A program made the position numbers and the translations under genes. Below the pieces are notes generated by a model that saw only the letters and a list, made by a program, of their open reading frames with translations, made no database searches and was not told the DNA's origin. Source: Streptomyces tuirus (GTDB taxonomy: Bacteria; Actinomycetota; Actinomycetes; Streptomycetales; Streptomycetaceae). Taken from it: a stretch of DNA of 64,000 bases. Every line of letters starts with the position of its first letter. The first letter of the stretch is position 1. Shown piece by piece: positions 17,267 through 26,694 of the stretch. Location of the stretch: positions 248,001 through 312,000 of the forward strand of contig JAGTPG010000001.1 in NCBI GenBank assembly GCA_018195615.1. Reading direction: 5' to 3'.

Positions 17267-18465
17267 ATGCGCAACGCGAGGATCTGGTCGGCGGCGTTGG
17301 CGGGAGCCGCGGTGGCCATGGCACTGGCCGGGCCGGCGTCCGCCGCGGGCACCACCCTGGTCGTGGCGTCCGACGGGGACGACTCCGCCCCCGGCACGCT
17401 CGCCCGGCCGCTGAAGACCATCCAGCGGGCGGTGGACCTCGCGAGGCCGGGCGACACCGTCGTCGTGCGCGGCGGGAGGTACGCCCTCACCGACAACATC
17501 ACCATCGTCTCCTCGGGGACGGCCTCGCAGCCCATCACCCTCACCGCCTACCAGCGGGAGCGTGTCGTCGTCGACGGTGAGCAGCTGCCCGCGAGTCACA
17601 CCCCGGTCGGCGGCAGCGTCCCGCGTGCCGAGCGCGGGGCGATCCACATGGAGGCGTCGCACTGGCGGATCTCGGACCTGGAGATAGTGAACGGCCCGTA
17701 CGGCGTGTACTGCGACGGCTGCGACGGCAACGTCTTCTCGCGCCTGAGCACACACGACAACTACGAGTCGGGCTTCCAGCTCCAGGGCGCCTCCAGCGAC
17801 AACCAGATCCTCGACCTGGACAGTCACGGCAACCGCGACCCCCGCAAGAACGGCGAGAGCGCCGACGGCCTGGCCGTCAAGGAGGGCAGCGGCACGGGCA
17901 ACGTGGTGCGTGGCGCCCGGCTGTGGAACAACGTCGACGACGGCTTCGACGCCTGGGAGTTCGCCTCCCCGGTCACGATCGAGAACACGGTGGCGTACGG
18001 CAACGGGTTCAACCGCTGGAGCTTCCCCGACTTCGCGGGCGACGGCAACGGCTTCAAGCTCGGCGGCGGCAGTCCGGCCCCGGCCGTGCCGCACGCCGTC
18101 CGCGACAGCGTCTCGTTCGGGAACGCCAAGCACGGCTTCACCGACAACGGCAACCCGGGTTCCCTCGCGCTGAACCGCGACTCCTCGTACGGCAACGGCG
18201 GTACGGGGTTCGACGCCGACGTCTCCGGCGGAACGGCCAGGCTCACCGGCAACCTGTCCGTCGCGGACCAGCGCCCGGCGGCCGTGGGGTCCAGGACCGT
18301 CGCCAGCGGCAACTCCTGGAACCTCGGTGGCACCTGGGACGCCTCCTCCGTGCTGAGCACCGACCCGGGCCCGCTCACGGGCCCCGGGCGGCGGACGGCG
18401 CGCTGCCGAAGGCACCGGCGTTCCTCGTCCCGCGGTCCGGCGCCGCCGTCGGTGCCCGGTTTTGA
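17267..18465 (+). CDS. Secreted right-handed beta-helix pectate lyase (one frame break near the end)
   Basis: The start at 17267 follows GAGGAGGGA. A signal peptide ends about ASA/AG near residue 26. The rest is a parallel beta-helix pectate lyase of the PL9 type: ARPLKTIQRAVDLARPGDTV, WRISDLEIVNGPYGVYCDG, NRDPRKNGESADGLAVKEGS, NNVDDGFDAWEF and DGNGFKLGGG. At a four-base C run (18382-18385) the frame must gain one base to reach the natural C-terminus, AFLVPRSGAAVGARF, with its stop at 18463-18465; then the protein is 399 residues. Read without correction the frame runs to 18559 through Arg-rich sequence. It should act on plant pectin outside the cell. Confidence 0.8.
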
Positions 18466-18856
18466 GACAGCCTGGCCGAAGAAATGGTCCGGACTTTTCA
18501 CCGAAAGACCCTTCCGCGCAGGCCGTCGCAGTACCGTCATCCCTTCACCGGGGGCGTGAACACGCCATGCACAACCGTCAATTCACCACCACAGTTGATG
18601 GCTCAAGCACAGCACTGACATACTCCGCATTCAGCCTCGCCACCACCCGTGGCCGGGGCTGGTCGGGATCTCCGCACAGAGCCCCGAGGCCGTCCGCGTG
18701 ATTCCGAACAGCGACTTTTTCGGTTTCACGCGCCCCCCACAGAGCCCGCACCCCCACTGCGCGTTCGGCGTCCCTCCACCCTGCCCGATCGCCGGACGCG
18801 CCCCTTGCCGCAACGGGGTCGAGTGCGGGGCACGAAGCAGCGAAGAAGGTGCGCCT
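18466..18856. other. Noncoding stretch before the DUF485/symporter operon
   Basis: No gene with good codon structure was found on either strand. The first part (18570-18650) is AT-richer than its surroundings (TTCACCACCACAGTTGATGG, then ACTGACATACTCC) and probably contains the promoter of the transport operon. The last 20 bases hold GAAGAAGGT, a plausible ribosome-binding site for the GTG at 18857. No hairpin or operator was recognised. Confidence 0.4.
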
Positions 18857-19303
18857 GTGCCCGAATTTCCACCACGGCGGGAGGACACTCCCACATTCCC
18901 GCTTCCGCACATCGAACACACTCCGCCGTCGCGGATATCCGACCATCCCGAATTCCACTCGCTGCGTCGTGCGCAGCGCCGGTTCGGCATCCGGGCGACG
19001 ATCCTGTCGGTGGGCGGATTCCTGCTGTATGTGCTGCTGTCGTTTTTCGCGCCCGTGGTGATGAACCAGCCGTTGTTCGGACGCCTCACGATCGGACTCG
19101 CGCTCGGTCTCGGGCAGTTCGCCATCATGGGCGTGACCGCGTGGTGCTATGTCCGGCACATGCGCACCCGGGTCGATCCGCTCGCCCACGGTCTCCGCGT
19201 CCGGTTGCACGAGGACGAGAGCCGTCGCTCGCGTCCGGCCGCACCGCAGTCCGATGCCGGTCAGCTCTTCCAGCAGGGCGCAAGGGGGTTCCGCGCGTGG
19301 TGA
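18857..19303 (+). CDS. DUF485 inner-membrane partner of acetate-type symporter
   Basis: The 148-residue protein starts at GTG 18857. It has a Pro-rich cytoplasmic N-terminus and a DUF485 core (SDHPEFHSLRRAQRRFGIRA) with two membrane helices (ILSVGGFLLYVLLSFFAPVV and LTIGLALGLGQFAIMGVTAW) followed by CYVRHMRTRVDPLA. DUF485 proteins (YjcH type) accompany ActP-like cation/acetate symporters, and the next gene is one. Its last seven bases overlap that gene. Confidence 0.85.
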   Translation: MPEFPPRREDTPTFPLPHIEHTPPSRISDHPEFHSLRRAQRRFGIRATILSVGGFLLYVLLSFFAPVVMNQPLFGRLTIGLALGLGQFAIMGVTAWCYVRHMRTRVDPLAHGLRVRLHEDESRRSRPAAPQSDAGQLFQQGARGFRAW

Positions 19304-20892
19304 CCGTCGCCGCCATCGACGACAGCAGTCTCCAGCTGACGTTCGTCCTGTTCCTGACCGTCGTCGTGATCACCCTGTTCACGGCACTGCTGACGGCCCC
19401 TCAGCGTGACGAGATCAGCGAGTTCTACCTCGGCAACCGTGCGATGTCGCCCCTGCGCAACGGCCTGGCCATGTGCGGCGACTACCTGTCCGCCGCAACC
19501 CTGCTGGGCAGTACGGGACTGGTCGCCCTGACCGGGTACGACGGGCTGATGTACCTGGGTGGCACCACCGTCGCCTGGATGATGGTGCTGCTGCTGATCG
19601 CCGAACCTCTGCACCGCACGGGCAAGTTCACGCTGGGCGACACCATCGCACTGCGCCTGCCCCGGGGGCAGCGACCGGTGCGGCTGGCGCTGTCGGTGTG
19701 CATCCTGGCCATCGCGACGCTGTACCTGGTGGCCCAGCTCGTCGGCGGTGTGGCCCTGCTGACGCAGTTCACCGGAGTGCCGAGCGCCACCACACGCACC
19801 CTGTGCGTGGCTGTGATCGGTACCTTCGTGATCCTGTACGCCTCCCTGGGCGGCATGCCCGGAGCCACGGTCATCCAGATCATCAAGGCCGTGATGCTGG
19901 TGGTGGGCGTGCTGTTCACCGCGGGCTGGGTGCTGCACCACTACGACTGGAACCCCAACGCGCTGCTGACGGCGGCGGCCGACCGCAGCGGGAACGGACC
20001 GCAGTTCCTCGAACCCGGGCTGCGCTACGGCGGCACCGTCAGCAACAAGCTGGACTTCCTCAGCCTGGAACTGGCCATCGTCCTCGGTCTCGCCGCCCTC
20101 CCCCACGTGCTGATGCGGCTGCTCGCCCCGCGCCGCAGCGGCGTACTGCGCTCCTCCGTCCTGTGGGCCATCGGCCTGGTCGGCGCGGTCTGCTTCGGGG
20201 CCGGCATCCTCGGCCTCGGCGCCACCGCCCTGGTCGGCAAGGACACGATCGTCGGCACGGACCGCACCGGCAACGCCTCGGTCCTGCTCCTCGCCCATGA
20301 ACTGGGCGGCAGCCTCCTCACGGCGCTGCTGACCTGCCTGGCGTACCTGACGCTGCTCGCCGTGGCGGTCGGCCTCACACTGGCCGCCGCCTCGTCGATC
20401 GCCCACGACCTGTACAGCGAGGTGATCCGCAAGGGCCGCGCGAGCGAGACGGAAGAGCTGACCGTCGCCCGGCTGTCCGGTGCGGTCATCGGCGTCCTCG
20501 GCATCCTGCTCGCCCTCGTCGCCTGGGGCGCGAACACCGCGACGCTGGCCTTCCTCGCCTTCGCCATGGCGGCGTCGTCGATCCTGCCGACGATCATCTA
20601 CACCCTCTTCTGGCGGCGCTTCTCGGCGAAGGGGGCCCTGCTCAGCCTCTACGGCGGGCTGGCCTGCTCCGTCCTCCTCGTCCTGTTCTCGCCCGTGGTC
20701 TCCTCCACCGCGGGGTCGATGTACCCGGACGCGGACTTCGCCTGGTTCCCGCTGCAGAACCCCGGGATCGTCTCCATCCCGGCGGGCTTCTTCCTCGGCT
20801 GGCTCGGCACGGTGCTGGACAAGGGCCGCCCCGAGGACAGCAGCGCCCACGAGGAGTTCGAGGTGCGGATGCTCGTGGGTGCGGACGACTGA
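19297..20892 (+). CDS. Cation/solute (acetate-type) symporter, SSS family
   Basis: This 531-residue sodium:solute symporter resembles ActP. About 13 hydrophobic segments are visible, with the signature stretch FYLGNRAMSPLRNGLAMCGD, LSAATLLGSTGLVALTGYDG, and later LPHVLMRLLAPR and AVGLTLAAASSIAHDLYSEV. It probably imports acetate or a similar short carboxylate together with a cation. Two adjacent GTG codons (19297, 19300) could start it; the first is better spaced from AAGGGGG. Overlap with the DUF485 gene indicates coupling. Confidence 0.87.
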   Translation: MVTVAAIDDSSLQLTFVLFLTVVVITLFTALLTAPQRDEISEFYLGNRAMSPLRNGLAMCGDYLSAATLLGSTGLVALTGYDGLMYLGGTTVAWMMVLLLIAEPLHRTGKFTLGDTIALRLPRGQRPVRLALSVCILAIATLYLVAQLVGGVALLTQFTGVPSATTRTLCVAVIGTFVILYASLGGMPGATVIQIIKAVMLVVGVLFTAGWVLHHYDWNPNALLTAAADRSGNGPQFLEPGLRYGGTVSNKLDFLSLELAIVLGLAALPHVLMRLLAPRRSGVLRSSVLWAIGLVGAVCFGAGILGLGATALVGKDTIVGTDRTGNASVLLLAHELGGSLLTALLTCLAYLTLLAVAVGLTLAAASSIAHDLYSEVIRKGRASETEELTVARLSGAVIGVLGILLALVAWGANTATLAFLAFAMAASSILPTIIYTLFWRRFSAKGALLSLYGGLACSVLLVLFSPVVSSTAGSMYPDADFAWFPLQNPGIVSIPAGFFLGWLGTVLDKGRPEDSSAHEEFEVRMLVGADD

Positions 20893-20934
20893 CGGACGCC
20901 GCGGCACAGCGGGCGTGGCACCGAGAACGCGCAT

Positions 20935-20955
20935 TGTTAATGGGATCCATTTTCA
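20935..20955. promoter_or_regulatory. Zur-like operator upstream of rpmF
   Basis: This 21-base interrupted palindrome, TGTTAATG-N5-CATTTTCA, lies 51 bases before the L32 start. Its half-sites pair at six of eight positions, and the centre is 5 bases. It matches the TGxxAATG...CATTxxCA form I associate with zinc-uptake regulator (Zur) sites in actinobacteria. It is the most AT-rich short stretch for several kilobases around. Control of a zinc-free ribosomal protein by Zur fits established biology. Confidence 0.65.
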
Positions 20956-21006
20956 TGTAGCGTCCTCGGTGCCTGCCCGTCGAGGCGAGTTCCGAGGAGG
21001 AGTCCC

Positions 21007-21177
21007 ATGGCTGTCCCGAAGCGGAAGATGTCCCGCAGCAACACCCGCCACCGCCGCGCCCAGTGGAAGGCGGCCACGCCGGCACTGGTCCCCGTCACCG
21101 TCGACGGGGTCCGTCACCTCGTGCCGCAGCACTTGGTCAAGGCCTACGAGCGCGGGCTGCTGCGGCCCGAGGACTGA
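21007..21177 (+). CDS. rpmF: 50S ribosomal protein L32, zinc-independent (C-minus) form
   Basis: The 56-residue protein ([20 protein letters not shown], then [20 protein letters not shown]) is ribosomal protein L32. Ordinary L32 binds zinc through four cysteines; this copy has none, so it is the paralogue that replaces the zinc form under zinc starvation. GAGGAG sits eight bases before the ATG. A Zur-like palindrome upstream supports zinc-dependent repression. Its stop is nine bases from the end of the convergent NACHT gene. Confidence 0.9.
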   Translation: MAVPKRKMSRSNTRHRRAQWKAATPALVPVTVDGVRHLVPQHLVKAYERGLLRPED

Positions 21178-21186
21178 AGCGGCCGG

Positions 21187-23297
21187 CTACGGGGTGACCA
21201 CGGGATCCGGGTGCGCTGCGAGCCAGTGCTGCAGTTCGGCGTGGCGGAACTGGTACGCCGGACCGGAATAGCGCATGAGGCCCGCCGAGCAGGCCCAGTC
21301 CAGGAAGCGGCCCAGCCGGAAAGGCAGCCGCCGACGGGCGCACAACAAGAAGACCAGGTAGCGCCGCGCGGCGCTGAGACCCGACGCCTGGCCCGAGGCG
21401 ACCGCGGTGGCCGTTCCGACGACGAGGCCGGTACTCGGCTCCAGGACCAAGGCCACCGTGCCGCCGACGGCCAGGCCACCGAACAGCCCAGTGGAGACGG
21501 CGTAGACGAGTCCGTACACGGTGTCGTCGCGCAGCGCGACCGGAGGGACGACGGCCGTCGTCGGCGCGGCCCCGCGCAGCCCGGCCGCCACGCTGAACCG
21601 GAATCCGGCGCCGAGCCCGGCGACCCAGCTGACGACCGTCCCGACGACGAGCGCGGCCGAGGGGTGCCCGGCCGCCGCGATCGCCGCACCCACCGCGAGC
21701 CCGGCGGCGACGCCGACGAAGGTGGCGAGGACGGGATTGACGACGAGTCCCAGCAGGAACGGCCCCCGCAGGCCGGGCACGCGCCGCTTCTGCCAGTCCA
21801 GCCTGCTGGGGCTGAGGGCGAGTGCCGCGGCCAGTCCGCAGGCCACCGCGAGGGCCAGCACGCTCGCGGCGACCTCCCCCGGCTCAGGGGTCAGCCAGGC
21901 AGCGGGCAGGACCGCGCTGATCGTGCCGAACGTCAGCAGCGCGTCCGCCGTCCGCACCCTGCCGGGCCCGGCCGAAGGCCACAGGCCGTGCACGGTGATG
22001 TCGGTGGTCTGATGGGCCGTCGCGCCGGTTCCGGTCAGATGCCCGGTCAGGTGATGCAGCCAGCGGTGGACCTGCGCCGGCCCGTAGGGGGCGGGACCGG
22101 GTCGCCGGCCGTGGGTTCGACAGCGGCGGGGATGTAACGAGCCAGCAGATGCCGGTCGAGTGCGTCCGTGTCGTACAGCGTGAGCAGATCCGCCGGATCA
22201 CCGTGGTAGCGGTAGACCGTGGCGGTCAGACCGAGCCGCCAGGGAGTCGACAGGGTCCGGGCGTGCACGCAGGACGGATGGGCCTCGAGGTGGTCCAGCA
22301 GGGGCTGCCACCGCGCCGGGTCGCGGCAACGGTCCCGGAGGTAGGTCAGTGCGGGCTCGGACGCCACCGGGGAGATGACCACCAGCGCGGCGTCGACGAG
22401 GGGTTCGTGCGCCAGCAGCGCGTCGTAGTTCGCCACCCGGCTGGTGAGCACGAGGGAGCCCGCCTCCAGGCCCTGCTGGTAGGCGTTCAGGTGCTGTACC
22501 GCGGCCTGCGCCCGGGGTGCGTCCGGGTCGGGCGAGCCGTCGGCCAGAGGAGGGTCCATCTCGTCCAGACCGTCCAGGACGGGCAGCACCATGCCGTGGG
22601 ACACCAGCCGCCGCGCCATCTCCGCGGGCCAGTCCAGCGCCTGCGTGAGGTGTTCCTCCAGCAGTTCGGGCAGGGTGTGGGCGGTGTCCCACTGGGCCAT
22701 CGGGATGCGCACGGGCACCGGGTCGGTGTCGGTGCGGTCGGCGGCCAGGGCCAGGACCAGCTCCAGGGCCAGGACCGTCTTGCCCGAGCCGGGCGCGCCC
22801 GCGATCACGAGGCGACGGGGCCGGGTGGCCCGGAAGAACCCCGCTATGTCCGGGTCGGCGCCGGTGCCGCCGGGGTCGCGGAAGGTGCGCCCCGCTCCCG
22901 GGGCTTCGGCCGCCCGGCCCGGTAACGCCCGCAGCGTGTAGCGCAGGTCGATGCGCCGGGTGTCGCGGCCGAGCAGCTGGTGGCGCACCTTGCCCTCGGT
23001 CTGCTGCACCTGAACGGCCAGCGTCGCCGCCCACTGCCGCACCAGCTCGGCGTCCGTCCCCTGCGCCGGCCGCCGCAGCGCCGCCACCGCGGCCACCAGT
23101 CCCGCGACGCCGATCGGCAGCCCCAGCAGCCCGGCGGTGTCGGCCGGCTCCAGCCCGCCGCGCACCAGCTGGGACACCGCGTAGCCGGCACTGGCCAGCA
23201 GCAGCACCCCACCGACCACGACCCCTGCCCGGCGCCGCTCTCGTTCCCGTCGCCCCCCGATCCCCACCATGCCTTGCTGCATACCCCCATCGGGCAC
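21187..23297 (-). CDS. Membrane-anchored NACHT NTPase (one frame break)
   Basis: From GTG 23297, after GGGAGAG, the protein has two N-terminal membrane helices (residues 24-45 and 56-74). A NACHT-type NTPase follows with Walker A GAPGSGKT (167-174) and Walker B VLDGLDEMD (about 240-248). A helical region ends near LLARYIPAAVEP. The frame then closes prematurely. Adding one base to the five-base G run at 22087-22091 joins it to the remaining 268 residues: several Gly/Ala/Val-rich membrane segments and a tail RLGRFLDWACSAGLMRYSGP that resembles the winged-helix end of STAND proteins. The joined protein has 703 residues. STAND/NACHT NTPases are signal-triggered switches in immunity and cell death. 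It follows the hydrolase gene by 57 bases and looks like the last gene of the operon. Confidence 0.75.
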
Positions 23298-23354
23298 GGA
23301 ACTCTCCCTGCCGCAGCGACTGTCGAACGGCGGGGCCGGTGGTGCCGAGGACCT

Positions 23355-24202
23355 TCAGCCCTGCGGTTCGAGATACGGCAGCACGGCCTTCGCGGTCGCG
23401 GCGCTGCCGAGGTAGCCACCCGCCTTGTGCATGCGGAAGGCGCCGATCCCGGTGGAGACACACGCCGTCACGCCACGGAAGGTGTCGGTGAGGGGCTGCG
23501 GTACGGCGACGAGGTCCCCGGGTCGGCGAGGTTGACCCAGGCCGCGGCGCCCGGCGGACGGCTGAACGCGCGGGAGTCGTCCGGGTGCCGGAGGTACGGC
23601 AGGACGACGTCCGGCATCGCGAGCGGCGAGCCCATCGTGACCAGGACGTCGACCTTCAGGTCGGTGTACTCCCACAGCGTGTCGTAGGCCACGACCGTGC
23701 CGAGCGAGTGCGCGATCAGGACGCGTGGCTCCTGCCGGGCGATGGCGTCGGCCAGGCGCTGCCGCACCCGCTTGCCCGCCGGGGTGTGCAGGTACGCCAG
23801 CAGGTCCGGGAAGAAACGGGCCACGAATCGCCGGACCGGTTCCTGGCCGAACCCGTAGCGCTTGGCCACACCGTCGGCCACCCAACGGGCAGGGGTCAGT
23901 GCCCGCCCCTGTACCTCGCGTGCGCTCACCCCCAGCAGCTCGCCCCAGCGCAGCACCGCGTCGACCGCCTCGGGCGCGAGTCGGTCCATGTCGTCCCGGG
24001 GGCCCTGGCCCTCCGGTGCCGGACGGGCCGTCTGCAGCAGATCGGCGTAGTACGTCATGGACAGCTCGCCGTCGCCCAGGGGGCGCGGCAGATTCCGGCT
24101 GAGGGCACGCGCCCACCCCGTGCCGAGACGGGCGGCTGCGGCGTCCGCATCGCGGGTGGGGTCGTACTGGTTCACGCCGTGCACGGCGACGATCCGGCTC
24201 AC
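23355..24202 (-). CDS. Alpha/beta-hydrolase (lipase/esterase-like) in caspase-STAND operon (one frame break)
   Basis: GTG 24202 lies in a GTGA overlap with the WD40 gene's stop. The protein begins MSRIVAVHGVNQYDPTRDAD (oxyanion-type HG) and has a nucleophile elbow VLIAHSLGTVVAYDTLW with Ser166 in the AHSLG form. VDVLVTMGSPLAMPDVVLPY and AAWVNLADPG follow. At a four-base C run on the plus strand (23516-23519) one base must be added to continue as DLVAVPQPLTDTFRGVTACV and to end LPYLEPQG; the corrected length is 282 residues. The GSP-after-strand and NLADPGD segments are typical of lipase-like serine hydrolases. No signal peptide is present, so it is cytosolic. I infer an effector or signal-processing role in the operon; the substrate is unknown. 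Confidence 0.72.
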
Positions 24203-26694
24203 TGGCTCCTGCTTTCCGTGGGCTGTGCGGTGACGGGGGTGAAGACCGAGACCTCGCGTCCGTATCCGATGGCGAGGGACGTCTCCTGATGGGCGACGGT
24301 CTGCACGATGTCGGGCAGGTCGATCCGGTGTGCCTGGGTCCCGTCGCGCAGGTCCCAGCCGCGGACCGTGCCGTCCGCGCTGGCGGAGAACAGGACGTCC
24401 TCGCCGCCGAGCCGGGCGAAGGCGAGCGAACGTACAGCGGCGGTATGGCCCCGAAGCGCGAGCAGCACGGCGGCGTCGGTGAGCCGGAGCACCCGGATCT
24501 CCCCGTCGGCCGTCCCCACCGCGAGGCAGGGGTCCGTGCCCGCGTGCCGGTGGCCAGAGCCCGGACCGGAGCGCCGTAGCGGCGGGTGTGGACCAGGTCG
24601 GCGGTGCGCAGCGATCTGACCCGCACGTATCCGTCGAAGTCCCCGGTGACCACCAGGTGTTCGCCGCCGGTCTCGGCCACGGCCAGGCAGGCGATGTCCC
24701 CGCCCCTGCGCCGCGGGGTGACGAACGCGCGCAGCGGATGCCGGCCACCGGGGTACCAGATCGTCACGCTCCCGTCGCTGGCCCCGGCGATGACCTGGAC
24801 GCCTCCCGCGTCGCGGGGCAGCACGCCGAGTGCCACGACGTCGGCGGTGCCGAGGCTCGTGGTGTCCACCGGTGTCCCCGCGGGAGGCCGCACGTCCCAC
24901 AGGACGAGGTGTCCCTGTATGCCCCCGGCGGCGATGAGGGTGGTGTCCCCGGCGGTGACCGGCACGGCGGTGTTCAGCGGGAGGTTGCGTGCCGTTTCGA
25001 AGGCCGCGACGAGCTCACCGTTGCCCGCGTCGATGACGCGTACCCGGTCGTCACGGCAGGTGGTGACCGCGCACAGGCGTCCCGCGACGCGGTGCAGGGC
25101 CAGGGACCGGACCCACCGGGATGTCCGTCGGGCACGTGCGGGGGTTCCTCCCGGGTCGTGTCCCAGGTCCGTACGGTCCGGTCCTTCGACACCGTGACCG
25201 CCACCGGGCGCGTCCCGACCCGGGTCAGCGCGGCGCCGGTCACGCCGCTGGTGTGGCCGGCCAGTACGTCCCGCAGCGATCCGGTGCGCGTGTCCCAGCA
25301 ACACACGGTGTCGTCGTCGGAGGCGCTCATCACCACCGGCGTGTCCAGCACCTCACCCCGACGAGGGCGTTGACCGTGCTCGCGTGCTGCCTGGTGGCCC
25401 ACAGCAGTGCGCCGGTGGCCAGGTCCCAGGCGCGCAGGATCCCGTCCTTGTGTCCTGAGAAGGCCAGCCAGGACGACTCGCCGGGGCAGACGGCCAGGGC
25501 CCGCACCTCCGCGCGGACGAGCCACTGCTCCGCCAGTCCGGAAAGGCGCAGGGTGTACAGCAAGGCTCCCGAGTGGGCGTGCGCCACCACGACGGTTCCG
25601 CTGCGGTGTCCGGTCACCGCGAGCGTCTGCCCGCCGATGTCGGCGACGGTGAAGGCCGTGATCGGATCCCCGGGAAGCGGGTTCCCGCGGTGCAGGAGCC
25701 GCCGCCCGGGGAGCTCGAACGCGGTGACGCCGTGTTGCGCGGTGACCGTCAGGGCGAAGACGGATCCGCCCTCGCGGCCGACCGCCACGTGCTTGGCGCG
25801 GCCACCGGCCGCGGGCACCGGCCGCAGCGCGTCGACCGGGCCGCCGTCCAGGTCGGCGACGAACGTGGGTCCGTCGGTCGTGACGACGGCCCAGCCGCTC
25901 TCGTCGCCGACGGCGACCGCCCTGATCGCGGACGGGACCGGCACCGAACGCAGGGCGCGTCCGGTGCCCAGGTCCCACAGGGTGAGCCGTTCGGCGGCCG
26001 TGAGCAGGACCGCCCGGTCGTCGAGCGTGGCGACGGCCACGTCCTTGACGGCCTGCGCGTGCAGCAGGACGTGCCGTGTGGCTCCGGTGCCGAGATCCCA
26101 TACCCGGGCCGTACGGTCCTCGCTGCCGGTCACCGCCAGGGTGCCGTGCGGACTCCGCGTCGCCACCAGGGCGTTGATGCGTCCGGCGTGACCGGTCATG
26201 GTCGCGCCCGACGACGCCGAGATGTTGGTGGCGGTGGACCACAGGCAGCGCCAGGGCAGGACGTGCCCGCCCGGGGCCCGCCGCATGCGCTCGGCCAGTT
26301 CGTGGTGGCCCAGCCGCAGCGCGTCGAGGGCCAGGATCTGGCGCCGGGCTCTCGCCTCCACGTGCTGATGCCAGCCGATCGAGGCGCAGTAGACGTCGAG
26401 CGTGTGCCGCACCGGCGGCGGGTAGGCGTCGCGGAACGGCGGCAGCACGGCCGCGACGGCCGTGGGGTCGGCGTTGACCAGGAACTCACCGTCGTCGAAG
26501 AGCCGCACGAGTTGCCGGAGGCCGGCGCGTGCGGCGTGCTCGACCACGTGCCGCCGCAGGTAGGGGTCCGCCAAGTCCCAGCGCAGTGTGTCCCCGGTGC
26601 GGTGGACGGTCGACAACAGCTCCCGCAGGACGAGCCGTTCCCGCGGGTCGTCCTCTCCGGACGGGTGGGACACGGGCTGGTCCGGAGTGGTCAT
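24199..26694 (-). CDS. WD40-repeat protein, sensor part of caspase-STAND system (three frame breaks)
   Basis: The first 155 residues (DLADPYLRRHVVEHAARAGL, LVRLFDDGEFLVNADPTAVA) are the helical region that links NTPase and propeller in STAND-WD40 proteins. About 670 residues of WD40 repeats follow, for example ALVATRSPHGTLAVTGSEDR and TARVWDLGTG, then DDTVCCWDTRTG, DRTVRTWDTT and GTVRGWDLRDG. The propeller runs through four phases; one added base at each of 25356-25359, 25118-25120 and about 24539-24541 joins them into 832 residues. The ATG overlaps the upstream gene's stop by four bases, but one base added at 26700-26702 would fuse the two. WD40 propellers usually bind the activating ligand or partner. 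The stop overlaps the hydrolase start. Confidence 0.75.
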
